Shown here in pieces: positions 44,413-54,026 of a DNA stretch of 64,000 nucleotides. Where the stretch lies: NCBI RefSeq assembly GCF_947500405.1, contig NZ_CANMRY010000004.1:310001-374000 (forward strand), given 5' to 3'. The notes below the pieces were generated by a model that was not told where the DNA came from, searched no databases, and was given only the letters and a program-made list of their open reading frames with translations. Each line of letters opens with the position of its first letter. Position 1 is the first letter of the stretch. The stretch is from an uncultured Maribacter sp. (lineage in GTDB: Bacteria > Bacteroidota > Bacteroidia > Flavobacteriales > Flavobacteriaceae). Both the position numbers and the translations under genes were made by a program.

Positions 44413-45738
44413 ATGAAAAAACTAGAATTGCATTGGCAAATTCTAATAGGTATGCTATTTGGAATTGCTTTTGGCTTTGTAATGACACAATTGGACTGGG
44501 GAGTAAACTTTGTAACCAATTGGATTAAGCCTTTAGGAACTATTTTTATTAAGCTTTTAAAGCTTATTGCTATTCCACTAATAATTGCTTCTTTAATTAA
44601 AGGAATTTCTGATTTAAAAGACATTTCTAAATTTAAAAACATAGGAATACGAACTATTGTAATTTATATTTTTACGACCATTGTTGCTATTACTATTGGA
44701 TTGGTACTAGTAAACCTTACTAAGCCAGGAGATGGCATATCTGAAGAAACTATTACAAAATTAACTAATACTTACGCTCAAGATAGTGGCGTGTTGGCTA
44801 AGATTAATGAAGCTACAAACCAAAAAGGGGCAGGTCCTTTACAATTTTTAGTGGATATGGTTCCAGATAATGCTGTAAAGGCAATGGGGAGTAATAGTTT
44901 AATGCTACAAGTTATCTTTTTTGCTATTTTCTTAGGAATAAGTATGTTGCTAATTGGGGAGAAGAAAGCACAGCCGTTAAAAGACTTTTTTGATTCTTTG
45001 AATGATGTGGTTTTAAAAATGGTAGATTTAATAATGCTTACAGCTCCTTATGCTGTTTTTGCTCTTTTAGCAAGTGTAGTTGTTTCTTCTAGTGATCCAG
45101 ATTTATTGTTAGCACTTTTAAAATATGCACTCGTTGTAGTTGGTGGATTGTTGTTAATGATAGTTTTTTATTCTATTGTTGTAGCAGTTTATACTAAGAA
45201 AAGTCCATTTTGGTTTTTAAAACAAATGAGTCCGGCACAATTATTAGCATTTTCTACATCATCTAGTGCAGCAACACTGCCAGTTACAATGGAAAGGGTA
45301 GAAGAGCATATAGGTGTAGATAAAGAAGTTTCTAGTTTTGTTCTACCTGTAGGAGCAACTATAAATATGGATGGTACAAGTTTGTATCAAGGTGTTGCAG
45401 CAGTATTTATTGCGCAAGCCTTAAGTTTTGACCTTTCTCTTGCAGACCAATTAACTATAGTGTTAACCGCTCTTTTGGCTTCTATTGGTTCTGCGGCTGT
45501 GCCTGGAGCAGGTATGGTAATGCTAGTAATTGTATTAGAATCGGTTGGTTTTCCGCCAGATAAGTTTGCTGTAGGTTTGGCTTTAATATTTGCTGTAGAT
45601 AGGCCGTTAGACATGTGTAGAACTGTTATAAATGTTACAGGAGATGCAACAGTATCTATGGTTGTAGCTAAATCTGTAGGAAAGTTAGGAAAACCTAATG
45701 TTAAAAACTGGGATGATAATTTAAAGGAAGTTCGTTAA
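44413..45738 (+). CDS. dicarboxylate/amino acid:cation symporter (SLC1/DAACS family)
   Basis: This Na+- or H+-coupled transporter for glutamate, aspartate or C4-dicarboxylates has 441 residues and the expected eight transmembrane helices plus two re-entrant hairpins. Family motifs are STSSSAATLPVTME (HP1), PVGATINMDGTSLYQG (helix 7 with the NMDGT cation/substrate site), and PGAGMVMLVIVLESVGFP (HP2), followed by the substrate-binding AVDRPLDMCRTVINVTGDA in helix 8. The Arg and Asp in DRPLDMCRT match the positions that favour acidic amino acids, so glutamate/aspartate is my first guess. It may be read with aroC, and a terminator follows. Confidence 0.93.
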   Translation: MKKLELHWQILIGMLFGIAFGFVMTQLDWGVNFVTNWIKPLGTIFIKLLKLIAIPLIIASLIKGISDLKDISKFKNIGIRTIVIYIFTTIVAITIGLVLVNLTKPGDGISEETITKLTNTYAQDSGVLAKINEATNQKGAGPLQFLVDMVPDNAVKAMGSNSLMLQVIFFAIFLGISMLLIGEKKAQPLKDFFDSLNDVVLKMVDLIMLTAPYAVFALLASVVVSSSDPDLLLALLKYALVVVGGLLLMIVFYSIVVAVYTKKSPFWFLKQMSPAQLLAFSTSSSAATLPVTMERVEEHIGVDKEVSSFVLPVGATINMDGTSLYQGVAAVFIAQALSFDLSLADQLTIVLTALLASIGSAAVPGAGMVMLVIVLESVGFPPDKFAVGLALIFAVDRPLDMCRTVINVTGDATVSMVVAKSVGKLGKPNVKNWDDNLKEVR

Positions 45739-45760
45739 GAACTAACTAAAAATAGTATTT

Positions 45761-45790
45761 AAAAGGGGGTAAATTTATTTAGCCCCTTTT
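45761..45790. terminator. hairpin terminator between symporter and MscS genes
   Basis: AAAAGGGG and CCCCTTTT arms, with an inner TAAAT/ATTTA extension separated by a G-G mismatch, are followed by T-rich sequence. The structure can act for both convergent genes. Confidence 0.75.
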
Positions 45791-45791
45791 T

Positions 45792-47036
45792 CTATTTTTT
45801 AAAATTAGAACTGCTAGGTAGTTCAAATCCTTCTAAGTTAAAATAAGGGATTGCGGCTAGTAAATGGTCAAAAATATCAGCCATTATATATTCATAATTC
45901 TCCCAGCGTTTGTCAGAGCTAAAAGCATAAATTTCTATAGGTAAACCTTGGCTGGTAGGGGCAAGTTGTCTTGCCATAATCATCATTTCTTTATTTATAC
46001 CAGAGTGGTTATTTAGATACAAATCTACATATTTTCTAAAAACACCAATATTAGTAAGGTTTCTACCATTTATTAAGACCGATTTATCAATCTTATTTTG
46101 TTGATTATAGTTCTTTATATCTTCTTCTTTTGAAGACAGGTAAGGGGCTAACAAACTAATGTTTTTTAGGGCTTCTAATTCACTTTTGGTTAAAAAATGT
46201 ATACTCTCTTGTTTTAGGATTAAAGAGCGTTTAATTCGTCTCCCTTGTGCATTAGTCATCCCGCGCCAGTTCCTGAAAGAGTCAGATATTAAAGCGTATG
46301 TTGGTATTGTGGTAATTGTTTTGTCAAAATTTTGAACTTTTACGGTAGATAGGTTAATTTCTATAACATCGCCATCGGCACCATATTTTTCAAAGGTTAT
46401 CCAATCTCCAATACGCACCATATCATTAATGGAAACCTGTATACTTGCAACAAAACCAAGAATAGTGTCCCTAAATACTAAAATAATAATAGCAGAAGCA
46501 GTACCTAAAGCGGTAAGAAACTTCCATAACTCCATCCCTGTGATAATAGAAAAAGCAAATAAAATACCAATACCCCAAGAAAATATCATAAACACCTGTA
46601 TATAGCTATCTATAGGTTTGTCTTTAAGGTTAGGAAGGGTTTTAAAAAAATCTTTTAGTGTATTTAATAAGCTACGAACAATCCAAAGGAAAAGTACAAT
46701 GCCAAAAACTTCAATTACTTTAAATAGGATATTTTCTAACTTTGGAAAATCTCTAAATATATGTGGTATAGTTTCGTATGCAATAAGAATAGGGGCAATA
46801 TGAGCAATATTTCTTGGGGTTTTATTGCGAACTAAAAAATCATCGAATTGTGTTTTAGATTTACTAATGAGTTTTCCAAAAGCATTAATTATTATTTTCT
46901 TTATAATAAAATCTACAAGTAATAAAATTAGAGTTAAAGCAACTACTAAAATTAACATGTTTAAGTATTTTGCCCAAACTTCAGAAACTCCTATGTTCTG
47001 CAGTTCATTATATAGCCAATGGGATAATTTTTCCAT
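45792..47036 (-). CDS. MscS-family mechanosensitive ion channel
   Basis: This small-conductance mechanosensitive channel of the larger YbdG/MscM-like kind has about 414 residues from the ATG at 47036 (MEKLSHWLYN). A longer open frame begins with a TTG nine bases upstream. Several transmembrane helices fill the first 190 residues, and the pore-lining helix is around FLTALGTASAIIILVFRDTILGFVASIQV. The beta domain follows (MVRIGDWITFEKYGADGDVIEINLSTVKVQNFD), then IPTYALISDSFRNW and a C-terminal alpha/beta domain. It probably protects against hypo-osmotic shock. A TAATTTTG box precedes it. Confidence 0.92.
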   Translation of the reverse strand: MEKLSHWLYNELQNIGVSEVWAKYLNMLILVVALTLILLLVDFIIKKIIINAFGKLISKSKTQFDDFLVRNKTPRNIAHIAPILIAYETIPHIFRDFPKLENILFKVIEVFGIVLFLWIVRSLLNTLKDFFKTLPNLKDKPIDSYIQVFMIFSWGIGILFAFSIITGMELWKFLTALGTASAIIILVFRDTILGFVASIQVSINDMVRIGDWITFEKYGADGDVIEINLSTVKVQNFDKTITTIPTYALISDSFRNWRGMTNAQGRRIKRSLILKQESIHFLTKSELEALKNISLLAPYLSSKEEDIKNYNQQNKIDKSVLINGRNLTNIGVFRKYVDLYLNNHSGINKEMMIMARQLAPTSQGLPIEIYAFSSDKRWENYEYIMADIFDHLLAAIPYFNLEGFELPSSSNFKK

Positions 47037-47058
47037 AAATAACAAATAAAAATTAGCA

Positions 47059-47066
47059 CAAAATTA
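47059..47066 (-). promoter_or_regulatory. -7 promoter element for the MscS gene
   Basis: TAATTTTG on the minus strand, 22 bases before the ATG at 47036. This gives MscS its own promoter despite lying downstream of mutS2 and the DCC gene. Confidence 0.4.
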
Positions 47067-47099
47067 GTGTTTTGCGTATTAAATGAAGATTTAAATTTT

Positions 47100-47510
47100 T
47101 TAATCTAAAAACTTAGTTTTTAATTCTGGTGTTGGTATCATGCAATGGTCTTCTTTACCAAACCAACGATATCTATTTTTAGCAATAAAATCGTATACGA
47201 AATTTCTAAAACCCATGGGAAGTGCTTTGAATATAGATATAAACCTCCAAGGAGTATTTAAATATTTTACTATTTCTAATGCAGCATCAGATTTTACGTA
47301 GTATGCTACATTGGGTTCTATAAGTATTATAGAATCCATGTTTTTTGGGTCTATTCTCCGTTCTTCTAAAAGTTTTTTTCCTGTTTCACTTTGTAAAGGG
47401 GTAAAAAGAAAAACATTTTGAGTGTCTCTTTTAATTATAAATTGAATAGCACCATTACAAAGGTTACAAACACCATCAAATAAAATAATTTTTTTAGTAG
47501 GACTAGACAT
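47100..47510 (-). CDS. DCC family thiol-disulfide oxidoreductase-like protein (DUF393)
   Basis: The 136-residue thioredoxin-fold protein has the eponymous motif FDGVCNLCNGAIQF near residue 10, where DGxCxxC gives a potential redox-active cysteine pair. It continues with KRDTQNVFLFTPLQSETGKKLL and ends with the conserved YRWFGKEDHCMIP. There is no signal peptide. It starts two bases after mutS2 and is cotranscribed with it. The physiological partner of DCC proteins is not established. Confidence 0.9.
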   Translation of the reverse strand: MSSPTKKIILFDGVCNLCNGAIQFIIKRDTQNVFLFTPLQSETGKKLLEERRIDPKNMDSIILIEPNVAYYVKSDAALEIVKYLNTPWRFISIFKALPMGFRNFVYDFIAKNRYRWFGKEDHCMIPTPELKTKFLD

Positions 47511-47512
47511 TT

Positions 47513-49684
47513 TTATTTTTTTCTTTCTACAAGTTCCAGCTTATCTAAAGCTACATTAGTGGTAAAAATACCGTAATTTATAAAGGCTTTTTTCTTTTCA
47601 ATTTTATCAATACTACCAACAGATTTGCTGTCAATTAATCTAACTCGGTCTCCAATTTTAAAAATAACTTTTGGTTTGTTTTTTTCTCTAATTATAGCTC
47701 TTTTCTTTTCTACCTTTTTTTCTTCTCGTATTACTTTTACTTTTTCAATAACCTCTTTTTCGGTTACTGCTTTTTTAGCTTTTTCGGCCTTTGCTTGTTT
47801 TGCAGTTTTCTTTTTACGTTTGCTATTTTCAGTTTCAACAACACGTAACATTTCCGAAACTAAGACTCTTTTTTTCTTATCTCTAAAATAACGCTCAGCA
47901 AGTGTGTTTACTTTATTTCCTAAATAAATCATACGTTGGTTGTGGTCGTATAATTCTTGGTAATTTTCTAGTTTAGATTTTATTTTAGCATTTAACTCTT
48001 CTAAACGTTGGTTTTCTACTCTGGCTTTGTTCTCTTCTTCTTGCAGTCTAGAGCCGGTTTTAACCATTTTGCTTCGTTCTTTTTGCATTTTAGATATGGT
48101 GGCATCAAAACGAACTTTACCACGTTCTATCTTCTTTTTAGCTTTATTTATTAAGCTATATGGAATGCCATTTTTCTGAGCTACTTCAAAAGTAAAAGAA
48201 CTACCAGCTTCTCCTAAAACTAGTTGAAAAGTGGGTTCTAAGGTTTTTCCATTAAAAAGCATGTTTGCATTAGAAATATGAGGCAATTCATTCGCTAACA
48301 ATTTTAAATTAGCATAGTGAGTGGTTATTACACCGTAGGCTTCTCTTTCATAAAACACCTCCAAAAATGTTTCGGCAAGTGCACCTCCCAATTCAGGGTC
48401 ACTACCAGTTCCAAATTCATCAATTAAAAACAAAGTATTAGAGTTGCATTTACGCAAAAACTGATTCATGTTTTTTAATCTATAGCTATAGGTACTTAAT
48501 TGGTTTTCTATAGATTGATTATCTCCAATGTCTGTTAGAACTTTATCAAATAAACACATTTTACTACGTTCGTGCACAGGAACTAATAAACCACTTTGCA
48601 GCATTACTTGCAGTAATCCTATAGTTTTTAAGGTAATACTTTTTCCACCAGCGTTAGGGCCAGAAATTACAATGATTCTGTTTTCTGGGTGTAGTTCTAT
48701 AGTTTGCGGAAAAGTTTTTTCGTTTTTAAGCTTATTATTTAAAAAGAGTAAAGGATGGTAAGCATCTCTTAAATACATTTCTTTTTCATCGCTTATTTCT
48801 GGCAGAAGAGCATTCATTTCTGTAGCATACTTTGCTTTGGCAGAAGTAATATCTATACGACATAAAAAACGTTGGTACTCTGAAAGTAAATAATTATAAG
48901 GTTTTATTACACTTGTTAGTTCGTTAAGAATGCGTTGAATTTCTTCTTTTTCTTCGAACTCTAAATTATTAAGTTCTCTACTGTAACGTAATGTAGCTTC
49001 GGGTTCTATGTAAACAATACTACCTGTTTTAGAAGTGCCCATAACAGAACCTTTTATTTTTTTGCGATACATAGCTTTAACCGCTAAAACCCTACGGTTT
49101 TCTACAACAGATTCTCTTATGTCATCTAAATAATCAGAACTTTGATAGGTGTTTAAAGCAGATAAAAAACTCTGATTAATCTTGCCTTTAACTTGGCTCA
49201 TTTGTCTACGAAGACTTAATAATGTGTTTGATGCATTATCTTTTATTTCTCCGAATTTATCTATAACTCCGTTAATTAAAGTAGGAATTTCTTTGTTTTC
49301 ATCAAACTCCTCGCTATAATTAAATAGTAAAGGATAGTATTCTCTAAATTTTTTAAGAAATTTTTTGTGTGTACTAACTGTTGTACAAATACTACTAATT
49401 CTTCTAAACCCAAGAAGTTCTAGGGTAGTATTTTCTATTTTTAAGAGTTTAAGTTCTTTGTTTATACTATCAAAACTGTGGTTAGGTATTTTATTTTCGC
49501 TTATTAAAGAAGATAAGTATTCTGAGGTTTGCCCTAGTACTTTCATTAATTCATCTTCTTCTTTAATAGGGGTAATGAGTAATGCTTGTTCTTTGCCAAG
49601 TTCTGTAATACTCCTTGCGGCAATTTGCTTAAGAACTGTAGGGAACTCTAAATCCTGTAATGTTTTACTATGTATACTTTCCAT
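47513..49684 (-). CDS. mutS2: MutS2-type ATPase lacking an Smr domain
   Basis: This MutS-family ATPase of the MutS2 group acts on recombination intermediates or collided ribosomes in studied bacteria. The core (about 1-310) is helical, including the clamp (SLRRQMSQVKGKINQSFL). The ATPase has Walker A GPNAGGKSITLKT, the DEFGTGSDP Walker B and THYANLK. A long highly charged coiled coil follows (about 520-660, KKRVLVSEML and many Lys/Glu). The protein ends at residue 723 with a KOW-like domain (IGDRVRLIDSKSVGSIDKI) and no Smr nuclease domain, which B. subtilis MutS2 has. Cotranscribed with the DCC gene. Confidence 0.92.
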   Translation of the reverse strand: MESIHSKTLQDLEFPTVLKQIAARSITELGKEQALLITPIKEEDELMKVLGQTSEYLSSLISENKIPNHSFDSINKELKLLKIENTTLELLGFRRISSICTTVSTHKKFLKKFREYYPLLFNYSEEFDENKEIPTLINGVIDKFGEIKDNASNTLLSLRRQMSQVKGKINQSFLSALNTYQSSDYLDDIRESVVENRRVLAVKAMYRKKIKGSVMGTSKTGSIVYIEPEATLRYSRELNNLEFEEKEEIQRILNELTSVIKPYNYLLSEYQRFLCRIDITSAKAKYATEMNALLPEISDEKEMYLRDAYHPLLFLNNKLKNEKTFPQTIELHPENRIIVISGPNAGGKSITLKTIGLLQVMLQSGLLVPVHERSKMCLFDKVLTDIGDNQSIENQLSTYSYRLKNMNQFLRKCNSNTLFLIDEFGTGSDPELGGALAETFLEVFYEREAYGVITTHYANLKLLANELPHISNANMLFNGKTLEPTFQLVLGEAGSSFTFEVAQKNGIPYSLINKAKKKIERGKVRFDATISKMQKERSKMVKTGSRLQEEENKARVENQRLEELNAKIKSKLENYQELYDHNQRMIYLGNKVNTLAERYFRDKKKRVLVSEMLRVVETENSKRKKKTAKQAKAEKAKKAVTEKEVIEKVKVIREEKKVEKKRAIIREKNKPKVIFKIGDRVRLIDSKSVGSIDKIEKKKAFINYGIFTTNVALDKLELVERKK

Positions 49685-49898
49685 CTAAATTTTGGTAGAA
49701 TACAAAGGTAGGCATTGAAGCTGATATTAAAAATGTATAGTTATTAGATGAATTAAATGTATTGGTACAAAAATAATTGGTAAATACTGTGTTTTTATAA
49801 TGTTGTAAGGATAATAATCTACGTTTAAAAGCAATAAAAAGAGGCTTTTGTAGTTCTATTTAGGTTAAAACCAAATTAAAATTAAATAACCTTTACTA

Positions 49899-50948
49899 AT
49901 GAAAAAGCCCGTTAAAATACTTGTACACTTAGTTTTTCTAGTTTTAATATCTGCATGTGGTTCTACAAATAGAATGACAATGGGAGTAACTGAGCCAGCT
50001 ATTGTTCATCTTTCATCTGATGTTAAAAGGGTTGGTATTATAAATAGGAGTTTACCTTCTGAAGGTAACGCCACACTTGATAAAATTGATAAAATTTTAT
50101 CTGCAGAAGGAATGAACCTAGATAAAAAAGGCTCTGAAGCTGCAATTTCATCTTTATCTTCTGAACTTTCGGTAATTAAAAGTTTTGAAGAAATAAAAAT
50201 AATTGAAGGTGTAGAAGAGATAAAAAAAGGGTTAAACGTTTTTCCGGCAACACTTTCTTGGGATATAATAGAAAGACTTTGTCAAGAAAATAATGTAGAC
50301 GTTATTTTTTCTTTAGCCTATTATGATACAGATACTAAAACAGATTATAAGGTTACTACCATGAAATTACCAAATAGTTTAGGGGTTGATGTAGATGTTC
50401 CCGCACAAGAGGTGACCCTAAATACGCAAGTAAATTGTGGTTGGCGACTATACGACCCGCATACCAAAGAGGTTGTTGATGCTCGAAAATTTACCAAAAA
50501 CATGGTTTTTAGAGGTAAAGGAATAAACCCAATGAAGGCAGTAGAAGCAGTAGCAGATAGAAATGAAACAGTACAAGAATATAGTAGAAATGTGGGTATT
50601 GCATATGCTAAAAGATTAATACCTAGAAATGTTAGAGTTTCTAGAGAGTATTTTATGAGTGGAACTGATAATTTTAAAATATCTCATAGAAGAGCAGTAG
50701 CTGGTGATTGGGATGGTGCTGCAGAATTATGGGAAAAAGAACTTAGTAACCCAGATGTTAAAATAGCTGGTCGTGCAAATTATAATATGGCCATTAGTAG
50801 TGAAATTAATGGAGATTTAGATAAAGCCATAGAATATGCTTCAAAATCTTATACAGATTATGAGAATAATATGGCTATTGATTATGTGAAAATATTGAGA
50901 TACCGTGTTAAACAAAATAATATCTTAAATCAGCAAAGGACTAATTAA
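49899..50948 (+). CDS. lipoprotein of unknown function (DUF6340-like)
   Basis: The 349-residue protein has a signal ending in the lipobox LISAC (Cys about 20). The body starts IVHLSSDVKRVGIINRSLPSEG and contains VDVIFSLAYYDTDT and WRLYDPHTKEVVDARKF, an arrangement I associate tentatively with the DUF6340 family of Bacteroidota lipoproteins. The last 80 residues hold one or two TPR-like helical hairpins (DWDGAAELWEKELSNPD, YNMAISSEINGDLDKAIEYASKSY). It is probably periplasmic at the outer membrane. The 214-base region upstream has no other gene. Confidence 0.78.
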   Translation: MKKPVKILVHLVFLVLISACGSTNRMTMGVTEPAIVHLSSDVKRVGIINRSLPSEGNATLDKIDKILSAEGMNLDKKGSEAAISSLSSELSVIKSFEEIKIIEGVEEIKKGLNVFPATLSWDIIERLCQENNVDVIFSLAYYDTDTKTDYKVTTMKLPNSLGVDVDVPAQEVTLNTQVNCGWRLYDPHTKEVVDARKFTKNMVFRGKGINPMKAVEAVADRNETVQEYSRNVGIAYAKRLIPRNVRVSREYFMSGTDNFKISHRRAVAGDWDGAAELWEKELSNPDVKIAGRANYNMAISSEINGDLDKAIEYASKSYTDYENNMAIDYVKILRYRVKQNNILNQQRTN

Positions 50949-51114
50949 AGTGAAATTTATTTACGCATTAGTCTAGATTTATATGCACTTAGGTTAGCAT
51001 AAATTTTAAAAATTATTTTTTGTAAAGTAATAAATAGTTACTTTGCTAAGTATATTTAGTAATAAATTCATAGCTATTCCATATTTTTAAAAAGTATATT
51101 AATATGCTTTTAAA

Positions 51115-51780
51115 ATGATAGAAAATCTAGACATCTCTTGGAGAAACATTCTAAAGGAAGAATTAAGTAAGGATTATTTTAAAAAATTAGAATCTTTTGT
51201 TACTCTAGAGTATAAAGAGCATAGGTGTTATCCTGAGAAAGAGAATATTTGGTCGGCTTTTAATTACTGTACTATAAAGGATGTAAAAGTTGTTATAATA
51301 GGGCAGGATCCATATCATGGGAAAGATCAGGCAAACGGACTTTGTTTTTCTGTTCAGGATGGGATAAAGCATCCACCTTCATTAGTTAATATTTTCAAAG
51401 AATTAGAAACGGATTTAAATATACCTTATCCCATAAGTGGTAATTTAGAGCGTTGGGCTAAGCAAGGAGTATTCTTATTAAATGCAACGCTAACTGTACG
51501 GGAAGGAAATCCTGGAAGCCATCAAAAAAAAGGTTGGGAAAAATTCACAGATGCAGTAATTACAGAGCTTTCTAAACAAAAAGAAGGAGTGGTATTTATG
51601 TTATGGGGCGGCTATGCAAAGAAAAAGGCAAAACTAATAGATGTGAATAAACACTATGTGTTGGTTTCTGGACATCCTTCTCCTTTAAGTGCAAATCGTG
51701 GTTATTGGTTTGGAAATTCACATTTTAGTAGGTGCAATTTTTTGTTATGTAAAAAAATGTTAAAAAAAATAGACTGGTAG
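51115..51780 (+). CDS. ung: uracil-DNA glycosylase, family 1
   Basis: Ung removes uracil from DNA to start base-excision repair. The 221 residues are canonical family 1. The water-activating motif is GQDPYHG with Asp65, and the leucine-intercalation/His loop is SGHPSPLSANRG near 187. SPQDPYHG-type variants are absent. PPSLVNIFKEL and LLNATLTVREGNPGSHQKKGWE are also present. It is monocistronic, with about 165 bases of AT-rich sequence before it and no recognisable operator of the type seen at the S24 repressor. Confidence 0.97.
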   Translation: MIENLDISWRNILKEELSKDYFKKLESFVTLEYKEHRCYPEKENIWSAFNYCTIKDVKVVIIGQDPYHGKDQANGLCFSVQDGIKHPPSLVNIFKELETDLNIPYPISGNLERWAKQGVFLLNATLTVREGNPGSHQKKGWEKFTDAVITELSKQKEGVVFMLWGGYAKKKAKLIDVNKHYVLVSGHPSPLSANRGYWFGNSHFSRCNFLLCKKMLKKIDW

Positions 51781-51873
51781 TTGTTTGTTTAGGTAATTTT
51801 ACTTAAATTTAATAGTGTATATTCTTACAATATTATTAATATACTAGAACAAACTTACTTAAAAACTAAAAAC

Positions 51874-52314
51874 ATGAGCAACTTTTCTCACTTAAACTCA
51901 ATTTTGTTGATAGATGATGACGAATCTAGCAACTTTTTAAATACAATATTCATTAATAAGCTTAATGTTAATATTGATGTGCACTCTACCTTAAATGGAC
52001 AAGAAGGTCTTGACTTTATAATGAATAAAGGGGATTTTGAAGGGGATGATAAATTAGCAACTCCTTGTATGATTATGTTAGATATTAATATGCCATTAAT
52101 GAATGGTTGGCAATTTTTGGAAAAATATGACGAACTTGTTCCTGAAGAAATTAAGAAGGATATTTTTATTGTTTTGGTAACAATTAGTGATAGCGCGGAG
52201 GACAAACGTAGAGCTAAAGAAAACCCTTACATTAATGAGTATATTCAAAAACCACTTTCTGATATTAAATTTAAAAAGTTAATAAATAAGCATTTTAAAG
52301 AAGTAGTAGCTTAG
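51874..52314 (+). CDS. single-domain response regulator (CheY-like)
   Basis: The 146-residue receiver domain has no output domain. The acidic pocket is LLIDDDE (about 11-17), the phospho-acceptor is Asp70 in MIMLDINMPLMNGW, the switch Thr/Ser lies in VTISDS, and the Lys is in YIQKPLSD. The small loop NKGDFEGDDKLATP between strands is longer than in CheY, as in Bacteroidota receivers that respond to hybrid kinases. No histidine kinase is adjacent, so the partner is encoded elsewhere. Its last four bases overlap the convergent substrate-binding-like gene. Confidence 0.92.
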   Translation: MSNFSHLNSILLIDDDESSNFLNTIFINKLNVNIDVHSTLNGQEGLDFIMNKGDFEGDDKLATPCMIMLDINMPLMNGWQFLEKYDELVPEEIKKDIFIVLVTISDSAEDKRRAKENPYINEYIQKPLSDIKFKKLINKHFKEVVA

Positions 52315-53156
52315 TATAGTATATCTACCGGATTTAATTTATCTTGAATTAAATTTAATGTTTTTAAGCTTTCTTGAACTTTAATTACGGTAGCTATTTT
52401 TAACTGCTCTTGGCTCCAAGATGTAATACTTAACCATTCCTGTATATCTTCTAATCTCTGCTCGTATTTATTAGATAAGGTGCGGTCTATGCTTGGAATA
52501 AATTTAAATTCTGAAGTATATGTATTTATTACTTCTAAAATATGTGTAACTAAACTTTTATTAGTATCTAAGAATTGTTTATTTCCTGCAATTACAAAAC
52601 ATGGCCATGGTGTAGGAAAATCGCCTAACCTTTTAAATATATTACTATCTACTAATGGTTTAGTGGTAAAATGCTCCCACATAAAGTAATCTGCGGTACC
52701 ATTTGTTAACCCATCTATTGCTCCATTAAGGTTGTTAATTACTTTAAAGTTTAACTCATTGGTATTCCAGCCTTGTTGTTGCGCATGAATGTATGCCATA
52801 AGGTGACTTCCGCTACCGTATCTACTAATAGCTGCTTTAGTATTTTGTAATTCTGAAATTTTGTTAAACTTGCTATTTGCACTTACGTGAATTCCCCATT
52901 GTAATGAAGTACCTATATACTTTTGAAGTATTTTTGTAGGATTACCATCATGAATACTTTTTATAATACCCTCGGTTAAAATTATAGCTAAATCTGTTTC
53001 TTCATTCTCTAGCATTTTACACATTTTTCCAGTGCCTTCTGGTATATCCATCCACTCTAAATTAATACCCCTTTCAAGAAAAGCTCCTTCTTCAATAGCT
53101 AAATGCCATGGTAAATTAAAATGTTCTGGTACTCCAATGATTTTTATTGTTTTCAA
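52311..53156 (-). CDS. cytoplasmic substrate-binding-like protein (NMT1/SsuA type)
   Basis: This two-lobed periplasmic-binding-protein fold of 281 residues resembles the SsuA/THI5/NMT1 group: IIGVPEHFNLPWHLAIEEGAFLERGINLEWMDIPEGTG at the start, DLAIILTEG, and GAIDGLTNGTADYFMWEHFTTKP. It starts directly with the mature domain and has no signal peptide or lipobox, and no permease or ATPase gene is nearby. It overlaps the upstream nucleoside phosphorylase by four bases, so a cytoplasmic role linked to nucleoside or cofactor metabolism is plausible. A misread start hiding a signal is unlikely, because the overlap fixes the ATG. Confidence 0.85.
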   Translation of the reverse strand: MKTIKIIGVPEHFNLPWHLAIEEGAFLERGINLEWMDIPEGTGKMCKMLENEETDLAIILTEGIIKSIHDGNPTKILQKYIGTSLQWGIHVSANSKFNKISELQNTKAAISRYGSGSHLMAYIHAQQQGWNTNELNFKVINNLNGAIDGLTNGTADYFMWEHFTTKPLVDSNIFKRLGDFPTPWPCFVIAGNKQFLDTNKSLVTHILEVINTYTSEFKFIPSIDRTLSNKYEQRLEDIQEWLSITSWSQEQLKIATVIKVQESLKTLNLIQDKLNPVDILY

Positions 53157-54025
53157 TCCTCTGTAAGTTTTTTAAGAGTGTATTTTATTAAGTCATTCAT
53201 TGCTTCAGCAGGTTTTGTAGAAAACTCTCCTGTGCTTCTATTGGCAAGAATACAATTTAAAGAAACTGCTTTATGGTTAAGTAGGCTAGATAAAGCATAA
53301 ATACCAGAAGTTTCCATTTCTAGGTTTGTTATTTTAAGATTTTCATATTCAAAACTAGAAAGCTTTTTATTTAAATCTGGGTATTGTACTCCAAGTCTTA
53401 GGCTACGTCCTTGAGGAGCGTAAAACCCAGTATTTGTTCCAGTAAAGCCTAATCGTATATGATTTGACTTTAGTTTGTTTCCTAATTCTTCATTGTATTT
53501 TATGATGTATGGTTCTGCTTTTTTTGGAGACCAATTTGTATGTTTAATAAAGGCATTAACAAGGTTTGTAAAGGGAGATTTTTTAGAGTTGTAAAAATGT
53601 AAAAGTCCGTCAAAACCAATTGCATATTCACTCATTAAAAAAGAATTTACTGGAATATCTGATTGTATAGATCCAGAGGTACCAATTCTAATAATATTTA
53701 AAGGTGTATGTATTTGTTTAATTTTTCGAGTATTAAAATCTATATTAACTAAAGCATCTAGCTCATTAAGTACAATATCAATATTATCTGTGCCTATGCC
53801 TGTAGAAATTACAGTTAAACGTTTTCCATTTAAATGCCCCGTATGAGTAACAAATTCTCTTCTTTCCTTTTTAACCTCTATAGTGTCAAAATATTTAGAA
53901 ACTTTGGAAACCCTATCTTGATCTCCTACAAATATAATAGTAGTAGCAAGGTCTTCTGGTAATATGTTTAAATGGTATATACTGCCATCATTATTTATAA
54001 TAAGTTCAGAAGATGCTAAACTCAT
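53153..54025 (-). CDS. nucleoside phosphorylase (uridine phosphorylase-like)
   Basis: This NP-I family phosphorylase of 290 residues has TTIIFVGDQDRVSKVSKYFD, TVISTGIGTDNIDIVLNELDAL, IIRIGTSGSIQSD and the nucleoside-binding loop ITNLEMETSGIYALSSLL. The length and an added N-terminal strand match the Bacteroidota uridine-phosphorylase-like group. Uridine or a purine nucleoside could be the substrate, and I cannot decide. It is the centre of a tight operon: DUF1835 gene one base upstream, substrate-binding-like gene overlapping by four bases downstream. The window holds a second, unrelated nucleoside phosphorylase, ppnP. Confidence 0.88.
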   Translation of the reverse strand: MSLASSELIINNDGSIYHLNILPEDLATTIIFVGDQDRVSKVSKYFDTIEVKKERREFVTHTGHLNGKRLTVISTGIGTDNIDIVLNELDALVNIDFNTRKIKQIHTPLNIIRIGTSGSIQSDIPVNSFLMSEYAIGFDGLLHFYNSKKSPFTNLVNAFIKHTNWSPKKAEPYIIKYNEELGNKLKSNHIRLGFTGTNTGFYAPQGRSLRLGVQYPDLNKKLSSFEYENLKITNLEMETSGIYALSSLLNHKAVSLNCILANRSTGEFSTKPAEAMNDLIKYTLKKLTED

Positions 54026-54026
54026 A

